From the IMG/VR virus record IMGVR_UViG_3300047476_001402, positions 1-64,000 of that record: a DNA stretch of 64,000 bases. One strand, 5' to 3'. The position numbers and the translations under genes were made by a program. Below are positions 41,501 to 49,902 of this stretch, in pieces; position 1 is the stretch's first letter; every line of letters begins with the position of its first letter. The stretch is from a virus. The notes under the pieces were generated by a model. The model made no database searches and had not been told where the DNA came from. It was given only the letters and a program-made list of their open reading frames with translations.

Positions 41501-42403
41501 ATGGTTTATAAAACACGCATTGCTCCATCACCCACAGGATTTATTCATCTCGGAAATATCCGAACAGCATATCATAATTGGCTTGCTGCTCGTTCCACTG
41601 GCGGAAAATTCATTCTCCGTATTGACGACACTGATAAAGAGCGTAATAAAGAAGAATATGTGGATAAAATTTTCGAGACATTTGAATGGCTTGGTTTGGA
41701 TTTTGATGAAACATTTCGTCAGAGCGAAACAGAGGCCAACCATTTAGCTATTGCACAGCAACTAGTACATGATGGTCTAGCAGAGATGATTGAAGGCGGA
41801 GCTATCCGTTTGACTAACATTCCTCATATTCCTGATTTTTGGAACGATGTTGTTGCAGGAGAGATCAAAGTATCTGATAAAGATCGGGAGGTTCTGAATA
41901 ATATTATCATCGTTCGTAGTAACGGCTCCCCTACATACAACTTCTCTAGTATTTTAGACGATATGTTTTCAGATGTTAATTTAATCATTCGTGGAACGGA
42001 TCATATTTCTAATACTATTAAGCAATTAGTAATCCTTCATGCAGTTGCGAATCTTAAAAATAATCAACGTGCCTGTGAATTTGCTCGTAAATCTTTGGAC
42101 AATACTAAATTTGCCCATGTTGGGTTAGTTTTCGAAAAAGGGAAGAAACTTTCGAAGCGTGACGGATCAAGCAATTTTGATATCCATAGAGAAAGTGGCT
42201 CACATCCTGATGCAATCCTAAATTGGATTCTTCGACTCGGATGGAGTCCGTCTGATGCAAATTTTGATAAAAATCATCCAATCATCACTAAAGATCATGC
42301 AAAGGAGATCTTTTGGAGTGCTGGTGCATTGAGAAATTCTTCTGCATCATTAGATTTACAAAAATTAGCATACTATAACAAGAAATATAAAAACCTAAAA
42401 TAA
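41501..42403 (+). CDS. gltX: Glutamyl-tRNA synthetase-like, catalytic domain only
   Basis: 300 aa versus about 470 for GluRS. Has RIAPSPTGFIHLGN (HIGH motif), the FILRIDDTDKER segment and KKLSKRDGSS (KMSKS motif). The anticodon-binding domain is missing. Glu-Q-tRNA(Asp) synthetase has the same length and is the main alternative, but the KLSKRDG motif and neighbours are more GluRS-like. Would load glutamate onto tRNA or a tRNA-like RNA. Confidence 0.75.
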   Translation: MVYKTRIAPSPTGFIHLGNIRTAYHNWLAARSTGGKFILRIDDTDKERNKEEYVDKIFETFEWLGLDFDETFRQSETEANHLAIAQQLVHDGLAEMIEGGAIRLTNIPHIPDFWNDVVAGEIKVSDKDREVLNNIIIVRSNGSPTYNFSSILDDMFSDVNLIIRGTDHISNTIKQLVILHAVANLKNNQRACEFARKSLDNTKFAHVGLVFEKGKKLSKRDGSSNFDIHRESGSHPDAILNWILRLGWSPSDANFDKNHPIITKDHAKEIFWSAGALRNSSASLDLQKLAYYNKKYKNLK

Positions 42404-43668
42404 TGAAAACAGAAGAACTACAAGAATATATAAATATATTGGAATTGGGAAACACCACATTCCAAGCAATTAAAAATCATCCTCTGATCGTTGAAATTAA
42501 AAAAGATGCCAATCTTAGATACATAATTCCAAAAAAAGAAGAAAAACCAGTAGATGATTCTGCACTGGAAATCATGTGGACTACTAATAGATCTGCAAAA
42601 AACATTGCAGCATATCTTCGATTGAATGGCTATACCATAGATTATAAAACCTCCACCGTTACTAAAGACGGCGGGAAGAATAATACAAAAGTTGGGCGAG
42701 TTTTAAATACATTAAATCCTAAATTGTTAGAAAATTGGAAGAAAATAACAAACGAGGGTTTCTCTACCAAGAAAAGTGAAGATAAAATTTGGATTATTTC
42801 TGCTAATCCAGAAGATCTCTGTGGTTCATCATACAAAAGGAAGTGGACATCTTGTACTTCAGATGGTCATCATATGAGTGGGCTAGGCAATAATAGATTT
42901 TCTCTTATTGCCTATCTTTGTGACAAAGAGGATACGACCATTAAAAATCCACACTGTAGGTATTTTATTCATATCGGCATTCCTCGTAGTACGCAGACTA
43001 AAAATGTTACATTTAAGCTAACGGGGGATAATATTCCACCTGAAATGATCAATCTTAGATTAAATTCTCCTAAAGAAGGCACAATAGGATCATTGTTCAT
43101 AGATACTAAATATGGCAACTGTTCTAGTACTGAATATCAAAATCTAGTATCATTCGTAAATACTATGAATGATACTGTGCTAGATATGAACGGTGTTAAA
43201 CGGATGGCTATTGTTGTGACTGGTCTATATGTTAATGCCTACCCTACTCCTAAAGAAGTGGTTCGTTCCAACTCAAAGAGTGTGAAGAAAACAGTTAAAA
43301 CTAAGGCTAATAGTGAAACACTGGCGATGCGCGCAAAAGCGTATAGTAAATGGTCGAATCGCCCCTCCTATGAGTTAGTCGAGTATATCATAAAGAATAA
43401 TTATTTCTCTAATTCTGCTCTGACAGATTTCATTATCTCTGATAAAGAATTCTCTCAATTTATTAATGACGATGCTATTGGCGATGCATTAAAAAGAGTG
43501 CAAGATGTTATTGAAGAAAATAAACAACAATTGATAGATTTAAAGGATTATACTGAAATCGTGCAAATCACTGATAAAATAACAATCAATGTTAAAAATT
43601 ATGATGCTATTGTTAAATTCCGAGAAAAAATCCAGACAGCACAGAATAGCAAAAAGGTTAAAATTTAA
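42403..43668 (+). CDS. Large hypothetical protein, 421 aa
   Basis: N-terminal charged region, a central domain with SCTSDGHHMSGLG near 150, and a Lys/Ser-rich linker at about 290. Resembles unknown proteins of large phages. Abuts gltX (TAATG). Function unknown. Confidence 0.5.
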   Translation: MKTEELQEYINILELGNTTFQAIKNHPLIVEIKKDANLRYIIPKKEEKPVDDSALEIMWTTNRSAKNIAAYLRLNGYTIDYKTSTVTKDGGKNNTKVGRVLNTLNPKLLENWKKITNEGFSTKKSEDKIWIISANPEDLCGSSYKRKWTSCTSDGHHMSGLGNNRFSLIAYLCDKEDTTIKNPHCRYFIHIGIPRSTQTKNVTFKLTGDNIPPEMINLRLNSPKEGTIGSLFIDTKYGNCSSTEYQNLVSFVNTMNDTVLDMNGVKRMAIVVTGLYVNAYPTPKEVVRSNSKSVKKTVKTKANSETLAMRAKAYSKWSNRPSYELVEYIIKNNYFSNSALTDFIISDKEFSQFINDDAIGDALKRVQDVIEENKQQLIDLKDYTEIVQITDKITINVKNYDAIVKFREKIQTAQNSKKVKI

Positions 43669-43695
43669 AAAACTTCTAATAGTATAAAATAATTA

Positions 43696-43727
43696 ACACC
43701 GAGGATAATATTATCCTCGGTGTTTTT
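43696..43727 (+). terminator. Intrinsic terminator
   Basis: ACACCGAGGATAATA / TATTATCCTCGGTGT stem followed by T5. Confidence 0.85.
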
Positions 43728-43747
43728 ATGTTATGCGGTTTCTTCAT

Positions 43748-43755
43748 AGTAAATA
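43748..43755 (+). promoter_or_regulatory. Late-like box AGTAAATA
   Basis: AGTAAATA 5 nt before the subtilase ATG; one base off the other late boxes. Confidence 0.4.
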
Positions 43756-43760
43756 ATTGA

Positions 43761-44738
43761 ATGTCCGATTGTTTTATTCCTCCATACAAAATACACGATA
43801 TTGGTGATATTGAAACGCTGTCTCAAATCTATCCATCACATATAAGAGAACTTAAAATTCCCGCTCTTTGGAGTAAAACAAAAGGCAGAGGAATCACAGT
43901 GGCAGTCTTAGATACTGGAATACAAACACATCCCGATTTAATCAAAAATGTTGACATATCTAAATGCAGATCATTCATAGATGGGGAAGACATATTTGAT
44001 AATTCCGCAGGACACGGTATTCACGTTAACGGAATTATTGCAGCATCAAACGATGAGTTTGGTATAGTGGGTGTAGCACCTGAAGTTACACTAGTATCTG
44101 TTAAAGTTTTGAACAAAAATGGTAGAAGTCAGAATGATAGTATATTAAAAGGACTCAAGTACTGTCTGAATTTGAACCCTGATCTTATTAATATGTCATT
44201 GGGCGGTCCACTTCCCATGCCTGAAGTTCATGAAGTAATAAAAGAGCTTACATTGCGAGGAATACCAGTCGTATGTAGCGTTGGGAACAATGCGAATGAA
44301 AAAAATCAGGTTCTTTATCCTGCACAATATGATGAATGTATAGCCGTTGGTAGTTATTCTAATTCATCCATGCGGGACCGTTCTATATTTTCTAGTTACG
44401 GTGACACTGTTGACATTTTGGCACCTGGAGAAGAGATATTCTCTACGTTCCTCAACGGTTCGTATGCTGTTCTATCAGGGAGTTCGATGGCAGCACCAAT
44501 GGTTACTGGTGTTATTGCCCTTCTTCTATCCTATTGTAAGAAACAAAATAAGAGTATCACCGTTTCGGAAATAAAAAAGGTAATATTTGAAACTGCAATA
44601 GATACTGAGAAAAAGGGTCGCGACGAAGAAAGTGGATGGGGTATAATAAATCCTGAAGGTATTTTATTCAGAATAACCGGGAATGTTGTTAAAAAACAGA
44701 GTATTTGGGAAAAATTTCTAAGTATATTCAAAAAATAA
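43761..44738 (+). CDS. Subtilisin-like serine protease
   Basis: 325 aa. Catalytic triad is complete: Asp in VAVLDTGIQTHPD (residue ~52), His in GHGIHVNGI (~92), Ser in GSSMAAPMVTG (~245), with oxyanion Asn in SVGNNAN. No signal peptide or clear propeptide, so it acts in the cell, perhaps in virion maturation or on host proteins. Confidence 0.88.
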   Translation: MSDCFIPPYKIHDIGDIETLSQIYPSHIRELKIPALWSKTKGRGITVAVLDTGIQTHPDLIKNVDISKCRSFIDGEDIFDNSAGHGIHVNGIIAASNDEFGIVGVAPEVTLVSVKVLNKNGRSQNDSILKGLKYCLNLNPDLINMSLGGPLPMPEVHEVIKELTLRGIPVVCSVGNNANEKNQVLYPAQYDECIAVGSYSNSSMRDRSIFSSYGDTVDILAPGEEIFSTFLNGSYAVLSGSSMAAPMVTGVIALLLSYCKKQNKSITVSEIKKVIFETAIDTEKKGRDEESGWGIINPEGILFRITGNVVKKQSIWEKFLSIFKK

Positions 44739-44739
44739 T

Positions 44740-45039
44740 ATGGATATTATAATTCTATTTCTTGCTATCTTTGGTGCAACATTCATATTCGTTCATGCGA
44801 AGATAATGGATATTTTAAAAATACGCCCTTTTCTAAACCAGTTCGAATTTACTCGGGAATTACAAAAGTGCTCCCTTTGCTCTGGAATATATATAAGCGC
44901 ATTATTTGGTATATTTTATATGCCCATAAATATGCTAATCCCTTTTATATTTGCAGGAGCCGGAGTTGCTCTTTATTTAGAACGAATAGTTATTTTATTC
45001 GATGAATTGATTATAAAATTAGAGAAAGAAAGACGTTGA
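44740..45039 (+). CDS. DUF1360-like membrane protein
   Basis: 99 aa, two or three transmembrane helices and a conserved KCSLCSGIYIS (CxxCxG) between them, as in DUF1360 phage proteins. 1 nt after the protease. Function unknown. Confidence 0.6.
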   Translation: MDIIILFLAIFGATFIFVHAKIMDILKIRPFLNQFEFTRELQKCSLCSGIYISALFGIFYMPINMLIPFIFAGAGVALYLERIVILFDELIIKLEKERR

Positions 45040-45063
45040 TAATAGTCTCGTCCGTGTTATAAT
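45036..45063 (+). promoter_or_regulatory. Leaderless sigma-70-like promoter
   Basis: TTGATA (45036-45041), 16-nt spacer, TATAAT (45058-45063), 5 nt to the ATG at 45069. Confidence 0.75.
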
Positions 45064-45068
45064 AACAA

Positions 45069-45317
45069 ATGCGTTACCCAGAAAAACATAGAATCGTTCT
45101 TGATAATTGTGATGGATACTCTCAGTTAGATGATGAGGAACTGAAGGATAGTTATAAAAAAGCCTATCACTGGATCGAGCGAGAGGGTAAACTACTGCTC
45201 CCGTTTATCTACATTATAACTCAAAAAACTGAAAACGGGTTTATTGAAAAGTGTATAGTCAATATTCCTCGAAAGAAATACATCGAAGTAGTCGATGGTA
45301 AAAAAACTATTAAATAA
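45069..45317 (+). CDS. Hypothetical protein, 82 aa
   Basis: Soluble, charged. Own leaderless promoter. Not recognised. Confidence 0.5.
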   Translation: MRYPEKHRIVLDNCDGYSQLDDEELKDSYKKAYHWIEREGKLLLPFIYIITQKTENGFIEKCIVNIPRKKYIEVVDGKKTIK

Positions 45318-45318
45318 T

Positions 45319-45525
45319 ATGAACAATTTAGATAATGCTATAACTGAATTTATTAAGGCATATGAGGCACTCCAAGTAGTCGAAATTCAACTATGTGATG
45401 CTGTTAGGCCGGAATTGGTAAAATGTAAAAACGCTGAAGATTATTATAAACTAATCGACAAACTTCCGAAGAGTTATCGTATTGGTATAAGACGTATTTA
45501 CGAACTTATCGAACGTCTCGGATGA
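45319..45525 (+). CDS. Hypothetical protein, 68 aa
   Basis: Helical (MNNLDNAITEFIKAYEALQ). Starts 1 nt after the previous stop and ends against the convergent minus gene. Not recognised. Confidence 0.5.
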   Translation: MNNLDNAITEFIKAYEALQVVEIQLCDAVRPELVKCKNAEDYYKLIDKLPKSYRIGIRRIYELIERLG

Positions 45526-45903
45526 TTACGTATTCACAAGATCTTCAGGAATGAATTTCTTATACTGATAAGCAATACCCGTTCCTGATCCTAGTGTTAT
45601 ACTAGTGATAGGGGCTGTCCATGTATAGCCCGCAGGAAACGAAAATGAATTAAATGCACTAGGAGTTGCAGAATATATGGTTCCTGTGTGTTGACCATCG
45701 CTGTGTTGTGTTCGCATACCTACAGATGCTACTACTGAATTAGTTAAAAAATCTATTCTATAGAATACATAATCTGAGGATGTCGGTACAAATGTTCCTG
45801 CACCAGTCAGAGGTATTTGGCCGTGTCCACCAAATGAGAGTTCCCATGCGAAAAGCTCTCTACGGTCATTATACATAAAACTAGTACTTGGTTGTAAATT
45901 CAT
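45526..45903 (-). CDS. Probable small virion protein
   Basis: 125 aa, Ser/Thr/Gly-rich beta protein without Cys (MNLQPSTSFMYNDRREL start). A GAATAAGTA-type late box lies just upstream. Likely a decoration or fibre-related protein by composition. Confidence 0.5.
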   Translation of the reverse strand: MNLQPSTSFMYNDRRELFAWELSFGGHGQIPLTGAGTFVPTSSDYVFYRIDFLTNSVVASVGMRTQHSDGQHTGTIYSATPSAFNSFSFPAGYTWTAPITSITLGSGTGIAYQYKKFIPEDLVNT

Positions 45904-45924
45904 ACTATTACTTATTCATAACGC

Positions 45925-45958
45925 AAAAAAACCCCAAAGAATATTCTTTGGGGTTTTT
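45925..45958. terminator. Bidirectional intrinsic terminator
   Basis: AACCCCAAAGAATA / TATTCTTTGGGGTT stem with A-run on one side and T-run on the other. Confidence 0.85.
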
Positions 45959-45974
45959 AATATTATTCCGTATT

Positions 45975-47234
45975 TTAAATAGTTATAAGTTCTTTAATAG
46001 GAGCCTCTTTGTTTCCTATGCTCATGGGTCTGCCAGGGGCTGAACTATCGGATGGAGTTGTCCAAACCTTATCATAAGGTATTCCTAGAAAATGACCAAT
46101 GGTTGCATTAAGCATCCCAGGTGTCACTGGATTTTCTTCCACTCTCTCTGCATTTGCAGTCGTTTTACCGATAGGTCTTCCTCCAAGAGCGAGTCCACCT
46201 ACAAGCATAGAGAATGCTTGCGGGTGATGGTCCTTACCCTCATTGACATTATATTTAGGAGTTCTTCCGAAATCTGTTGCAACAACTACTAAAGTATCTT
46301 TTAATAATCCTTCATTAGTTAAATCTTCGAAAAGTGATGCAAGGGCTTTATCAAGTTCTCCGCCGCGATTTGTCATATTGGTTTCGATATCGTTGTGCAT
46401 ATCCCAGCCTCCTACGGTAACTTCACAATAACGAACACCACTCTTAATGAGTCTTTTTGCAAGGAGTAATCCGCTACCGATCTGAGTCTTTCCGTATTTA
46501 TTACGGACATCTTCTGTCTCTTTATTAAGATCGAAAACGTTTAAATCTTCGCTCTTCAAGAGTTTCAATGCTTCGTCATAGATAGATGAATATGATGTCA
46601 CATCACTGTTAGTGATATTTTTCATAAACCCTTTATTTAACGAATCGAGAACTTGGATACGATTATTGAACTGCGTTTCTGCCCCGAGTATACGACTATA
46701 GCGCAAACCCTCATTAGGATTTATAATAGATAAAGGATAAAATTTCTTACTAAAATATCCACCTCCAGGATTATCAGTATCTGGAGATATCGAGATATAA
46801 TCTGGAATGGATTCGTGTTGTTTCCCTAAAAGATTATATGATATAGACCCTAATGTTGGATGAACAATAAGACTACTCTTATTATAAGAGGTCTTCACTG
46901 TATATTTCGACATGGCGTGTGCTCCTGATTTAGATGTCATACTTCTAATAGGAATAAACTTATTTCCATGTTTTGCGAGATTAGGAAAATAACTAGAAAT
47001 ATAAAAATCACCGGTAGTCTTTATAGCTGATGCATTTCCTTTAATAAGAGGATCATCTTTAGGATCGAGGAAATCTGTATGAGATATACCTCCATCCAAG
47101 TAAACATAGATTACATGTTTAGCTTTACCTGCTGTCTTGAGTGGTAGTGTGTCACCTAGAGCAGTGAAACTTACTCCTAGTGTTGTGTATGCTAAGGACT
47201 GAACAAATCCTCTTCTTGTAATATCAGTATTCAT
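45975..47234 (-). CDS. DUF1501 protein with Tat signal
   Basis: 419 aa from the ATG overlapping the upstream stop (ATGA); a longer frame begins at 47273. N terminus MNTDITRRGFVQSLAY is a twin-arginine export signal. The body matches DUF1501 (sulfatase-like alkaline-phosphatase fold): HVIYVYLDGGISHTDFLDPK, GGWDMHND, VVVATDFGRTP, DHHPQAFSMLVGG. DUF1501 proteins are typical of Planctomycetes and relatives and are usually paired with DUF1549/DUF1553 proteins, as here. Very unusual in a phage. Confidence 0.85.
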   Translation of the reverse strand: MNTDITRRGFVQSLAYTTLGVSFTALGDTLPLKTAGKAKHVIYVYLDGGISHTDFLDPKDDPLIKGNASAIKTTGDFYISSYFPNLAKHGNKFIPIRSMTSKSGAHAMSKYTVKTSYNKSSLIVHPTLGSISYNLLGKQHESIPDYISISPDTDNPGGGYFSKKFYPLSIINPNEGLRYSRILGAETQFNNRIQVLDSLNKGFMKNITNSDVTSYSSIYDEALKLLKSEDLNVFDLNKETEDVRNKYGKTQIGSGLLLAKRLIKSGVRYCEVTVGGWDMHNDIETNMTNRGGELDKALASLFEDLTNEGLLKDTLVVVATDFGRTPKYNVNEGKDHHPQAFSMLVGGLALGGRPIGKTTANAERVEENPVTPGMLNATIGHFLGIPYDKVWTTPSDSSAPGRPMSIGNKEAPIKELITI

Positions 47235-47401
47235 ATTTTTTGTTTTTCTATATCGTTTAACTCTGTACGCCATTTTAATTTTTTAGCATAAAAGTCTTTA
47301 TCGTCGTCGGGTAAGTTTATCAAAAGTTTCATGTTATAGATTCTTTCTGCAAGTTTCTTTAATTTATTCTCTTGATCACATTGTAAAATTAGTAGATCCA
47401 T
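47231..47401 (-). CDS. Small hypothetical protein between the DUF genes
   Basis: 56 aa beginning MDLLILQCDQ, charged helix. Stop overlaps the DUF1501 start and it begins 1 nt after the DUF1549 stop, so all three form one operon. Not recognised. Confidence 0.55.
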   Translation of the reverse strand: MDLLILQCDQENKLKKLAERIYNMKLLINLPDDDKDFYAKKLKWRTELNDIEKQKI

Positions 47402-47402
47402 A

Positions 47403-49109
47403 TTATTTCTTAAACAAAAATTCTCTCGAATTTATCAATGCCCAAATCAGGTCATTTTTTTCTGTTTTATTAATTATTGCACGTTCCTCGATATTAGGAT
47501 TCCGAGTTAAAACGGTAGAAAAAATTTCTTCCTTAGACATGGAAGAAATAATAGACTCTTTACTTGTCACCAATTCGAATAAAGGAGAATTCATCAACAT
47601 AAGAATTTGTGTTATACTTCCTTTGTTATCAGTAGAATCTATTAGTATTCTATCGGAGCTACCATACTCACGTAAAAACTGACCGACAAAACTATTTCGG
47701 TTTACTATAAATGCAGATCGTATCAAATCTATGTTCTTATATTTTAGAGTATTCTTAGTGATATTACTATCATATGCTCGTATGGTTTCCATCTTTTCTA
47801 AAAGACCTTTCCCACTAACATTATTCCAATCTATTTCAATTAAATTAGAATATTCATCGAAAACGATTTTAGAATAATTTGTATCAGGGATTACCAGAGT
47901 TAATATATTATCCCATATCTGATATGATGGTAGTCTTTGTATCTGTACAGACTGAAAATTATACAATGTCGTTGGTCCTGTGTATGCCACTCTATTGTAG
48001 AAATCAGATTCTATTATATGTCTGATAAGTTCTTTGATACTATAGCCATGCGCCTTGAGATAATCACCTAAATACTTTAAAACCGAACCTGTATTATAAT
48101 CTGTTAATACAAAACTAGTCTCTGGACTAATTAAAGGGGTGCCGACGATTAATCCCCAAATACGATTAGATACTGCAAGTGAAAAATTCTCATGTTCTAC
48201 TATCCATTTAGACAATTCTTCTCTTTTATTAGAATCAACTACCTTCAATTTACTATCAAGGGTTAACGGTTTAACGACATCAAAAGGCTTTGCATCTGAA
48301 TATTTATAGTCATGAGGAAGCTTCATTTCTTTTGCATCATTATCTTTTAAATTGAAAAGATTTGCAGAAAGAAGTTGTCTAACATTATTATCTATACGAT
48401 CTTGTTTCGTAATCTCTTTAATTTCTTGATCGACCTTTTTTAAAATATCACCATACTCTTTTCTCGACTCTCTATTATCTAATGTGTTGAAAAATGCTGC
48501 CATCTCAAAAAACTGTCTTTGTGTGTATTCCTGAAATGGGTCATCATGGCATTGGGCACAACTTAAATCGGTGGCAATGAACAGTTGTAAAGTGGTGGCT
48601 AGGTTATCTAAAGGCATACCCGTATCACGGAGCATATATCCTGTGGCACCATTATCACTGTATTTCCCTGTTGCAGTGAGAAGATCGAATATAAATTTAT
48701 CATATGGCTTATCAGCACGAATAGAATCACGCACATAATCCATATAAGGATATGCCTTAAGAATACCAGTACCATCAGAAAGTCTTTCTGGACGAATTCT
48801 AAATATATCAGCCCAGAAATTATACAAATTATTCACATAGTCTTCTGAATGTAAAAGTTTCTCAACAATTTTATTTTTCTTAACGGGCTCCTTATTTTTT
48901 ATAAATTCTTGTGTTTCGGAAAGAGTAGGTATTCTTCCTGCAACAGTTAAATAGGTTCGTTTGAGCCATGTATGATCGTCCACTTTCGTAGGGTCGCCTT
49001 TTACTTTGTTTTCGACATAAAATTTTTGTAAATGTCTGTCTAAATCATTATAGGCATTTCCACTAAAAGGAAAAAAGCATATGAGTAAAGATAAAATGAG
49101 AGTTTTCAT
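47403..49109 (-). CDS. DUF1549/DUF1553 protein with signal peptide
   Basis: 568 aa. Signal peptide (MKTLILSLLICFFPFSGNA). DUF1549 at about 30-210: LKRTYLTVAGRIPTLSE, ADIFRIRPERLSDG and LSCAQCHDDPF with its CxxCH. DUF1553 follows (residues 280-560: WIVEHENFSLAVSNRIWGLI). The N-terminal cytochrome-like part of many planctomycete homologues is missing. Exported partner of DUF1501; molecular function unknown. Confidence 0.85.
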   Translation of the reverse strand: MKTLILSLLICFFPFSGNAYNDLDRHLQKFYVENKVKGDPTKVDDHTWLKRTYLTVAGRIPTLSETQEFIKNKEPVKKNKIVEKLLHSEDYVNNLYNFWADIFRIRPERLSDGTGILKAYPYMDYVRDSIRADKPYDKFIFDLLTATGKYSDNGATGYMLRDTGMPLDNLATTLQLFIATDLSCAQCHDDPFQEYTQRQFFEMAAFFNTLDNRESRKEYGDILKKVDQEIKEITKQDRIDNNVRQLLSANLFNLKDNDAKEMKLPHDYKYSDAKPFDVVKPLTLDSKLKVVDSNKREELSKWIVEHENFSLAVSNRIWGLIVGTPLISPETSFVLTDYNTGSVLKYLGDYLKAHGYSIKELIRHIIESDFYNRVAYTGPTTLYNFQSVQIQRLPSYQIWDNILTLVIPDTNYSKIVFDEYSNLIEIDWNNVSGKGLLEKMETIRAYDSNITKNTLKYKNIDLIRSAFIVNRNSFVGQFLREYGSSDRILIDSTDNKGSITQILMLMNSPLFELVTSKESIISSMSKEEIFSTVLTRNPNIEERAIINKTEKNDLIWALINSREFLFKK

Positions 49110-49121
49110 ACTGCTGAGATA

Positions 49122-49129
49122 TACTTATC
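49122..49129 (-). promoter_or_regulatory. Late-like box GATAAGTA
   Basis: Minus-strand GATAAGTA 12 nt before the DUF1549/1553 ATG. Confidence 0.4.
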
Positions 49130-49145
49130 GTTAATGTCTTTTCTT

Positions 49146-49901
49146 TCAGACTTTCTTATTAATAATCACTTTTTTCAATTTTTTATCGCTTTGAATAAAA
49201 TAACAGAAAGATTTAGTGGTATTGGGATTTATGAAGATTTTATACATATTAACTCCGTTCGGTTTTATTGGTTCCATGAGCGAATCCTTATAATGTAACA
49301 ACCCAAACGATAAATGCCCACCATATAAGTTAGTATCTAAACCCAGAGAAAATGTTTCAAATCCGTTGCTTATAGCATATTCTATACTTTTTAAGATACA
49401 TGCCGTGCTGCCACCATTCTTCTTAAACTCATCAGAATACCATGCATATGAATAAGATAATTTCTCGTCAAGATTTTTAAGAATACTTCCACCACGTATT
49501 GATCCAAGCGAATCTCTACCAATAACTAGTAGATATTCGCCTATATTATTTTTTATTCTTTGTACATCCACACGATCAATGCCGTGTGCGATACTATGTA
49601 AGAAATTTTTATATCCAATATACCATTCATCCAACAAGGTATGGGTTAATGGAACAACCTCTAGATTATATTCGTCGAGCCTTTTTGCAATTTTATTCAA
49701 ATCACAACGTATTTTACTAGGTTTCTTACTGATCCAACTGATTAAACTATCAGGAACTGTCATCGAAAATGTAACTTTCTCTGGGTAAGTCCCGGTAATA
49801 GCCTTCCTCATTAGTGCAAAATCCAAATTAGGATTTTTATCAAAAAAATCAGGAGTATAAGATTTTATAAAATCATAATTTATATTACCAGATATTTCCA
49901 T
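49146..49901 (-). CDS. GNAT/FemAB-type acyltransferase-like protein
   Basis: 251 aa. The C-terminal half (GEYLLVIGRDSLGSIRGGS, YAWYSDEFKKNGGSTACIL, NGFETFSLGLDTNLYGG) matches GNAT_6/FemAB-like transferases. Substrate unknown. Follows purA by 1 nt. Confidence 0.55.
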   Translation of the reverse strand: MEISGNINYDFIKSYTPDFFDKNPNLDFALMRKAITGTYPEKVTFSMTVPDSLISWISKKPSKIRCDLNKIAKRLDEYNLEVVPLTHTLLDEWYIGYKNFLHSIAHGIDRVDVQRIKNNIGEYLLVIGRDSLGSIRGGSILKNLDEKLSYSYAWYSDEFKKNGGSTACILKSIEYAISNGFETFSLGLDTNLYGGHLSFGLLHYKDSLMEPIKPNGVNMYKIFINPNTTKSFCYFIQSDKKLKKVIINKKV

Positions 49902-49902
49902 A

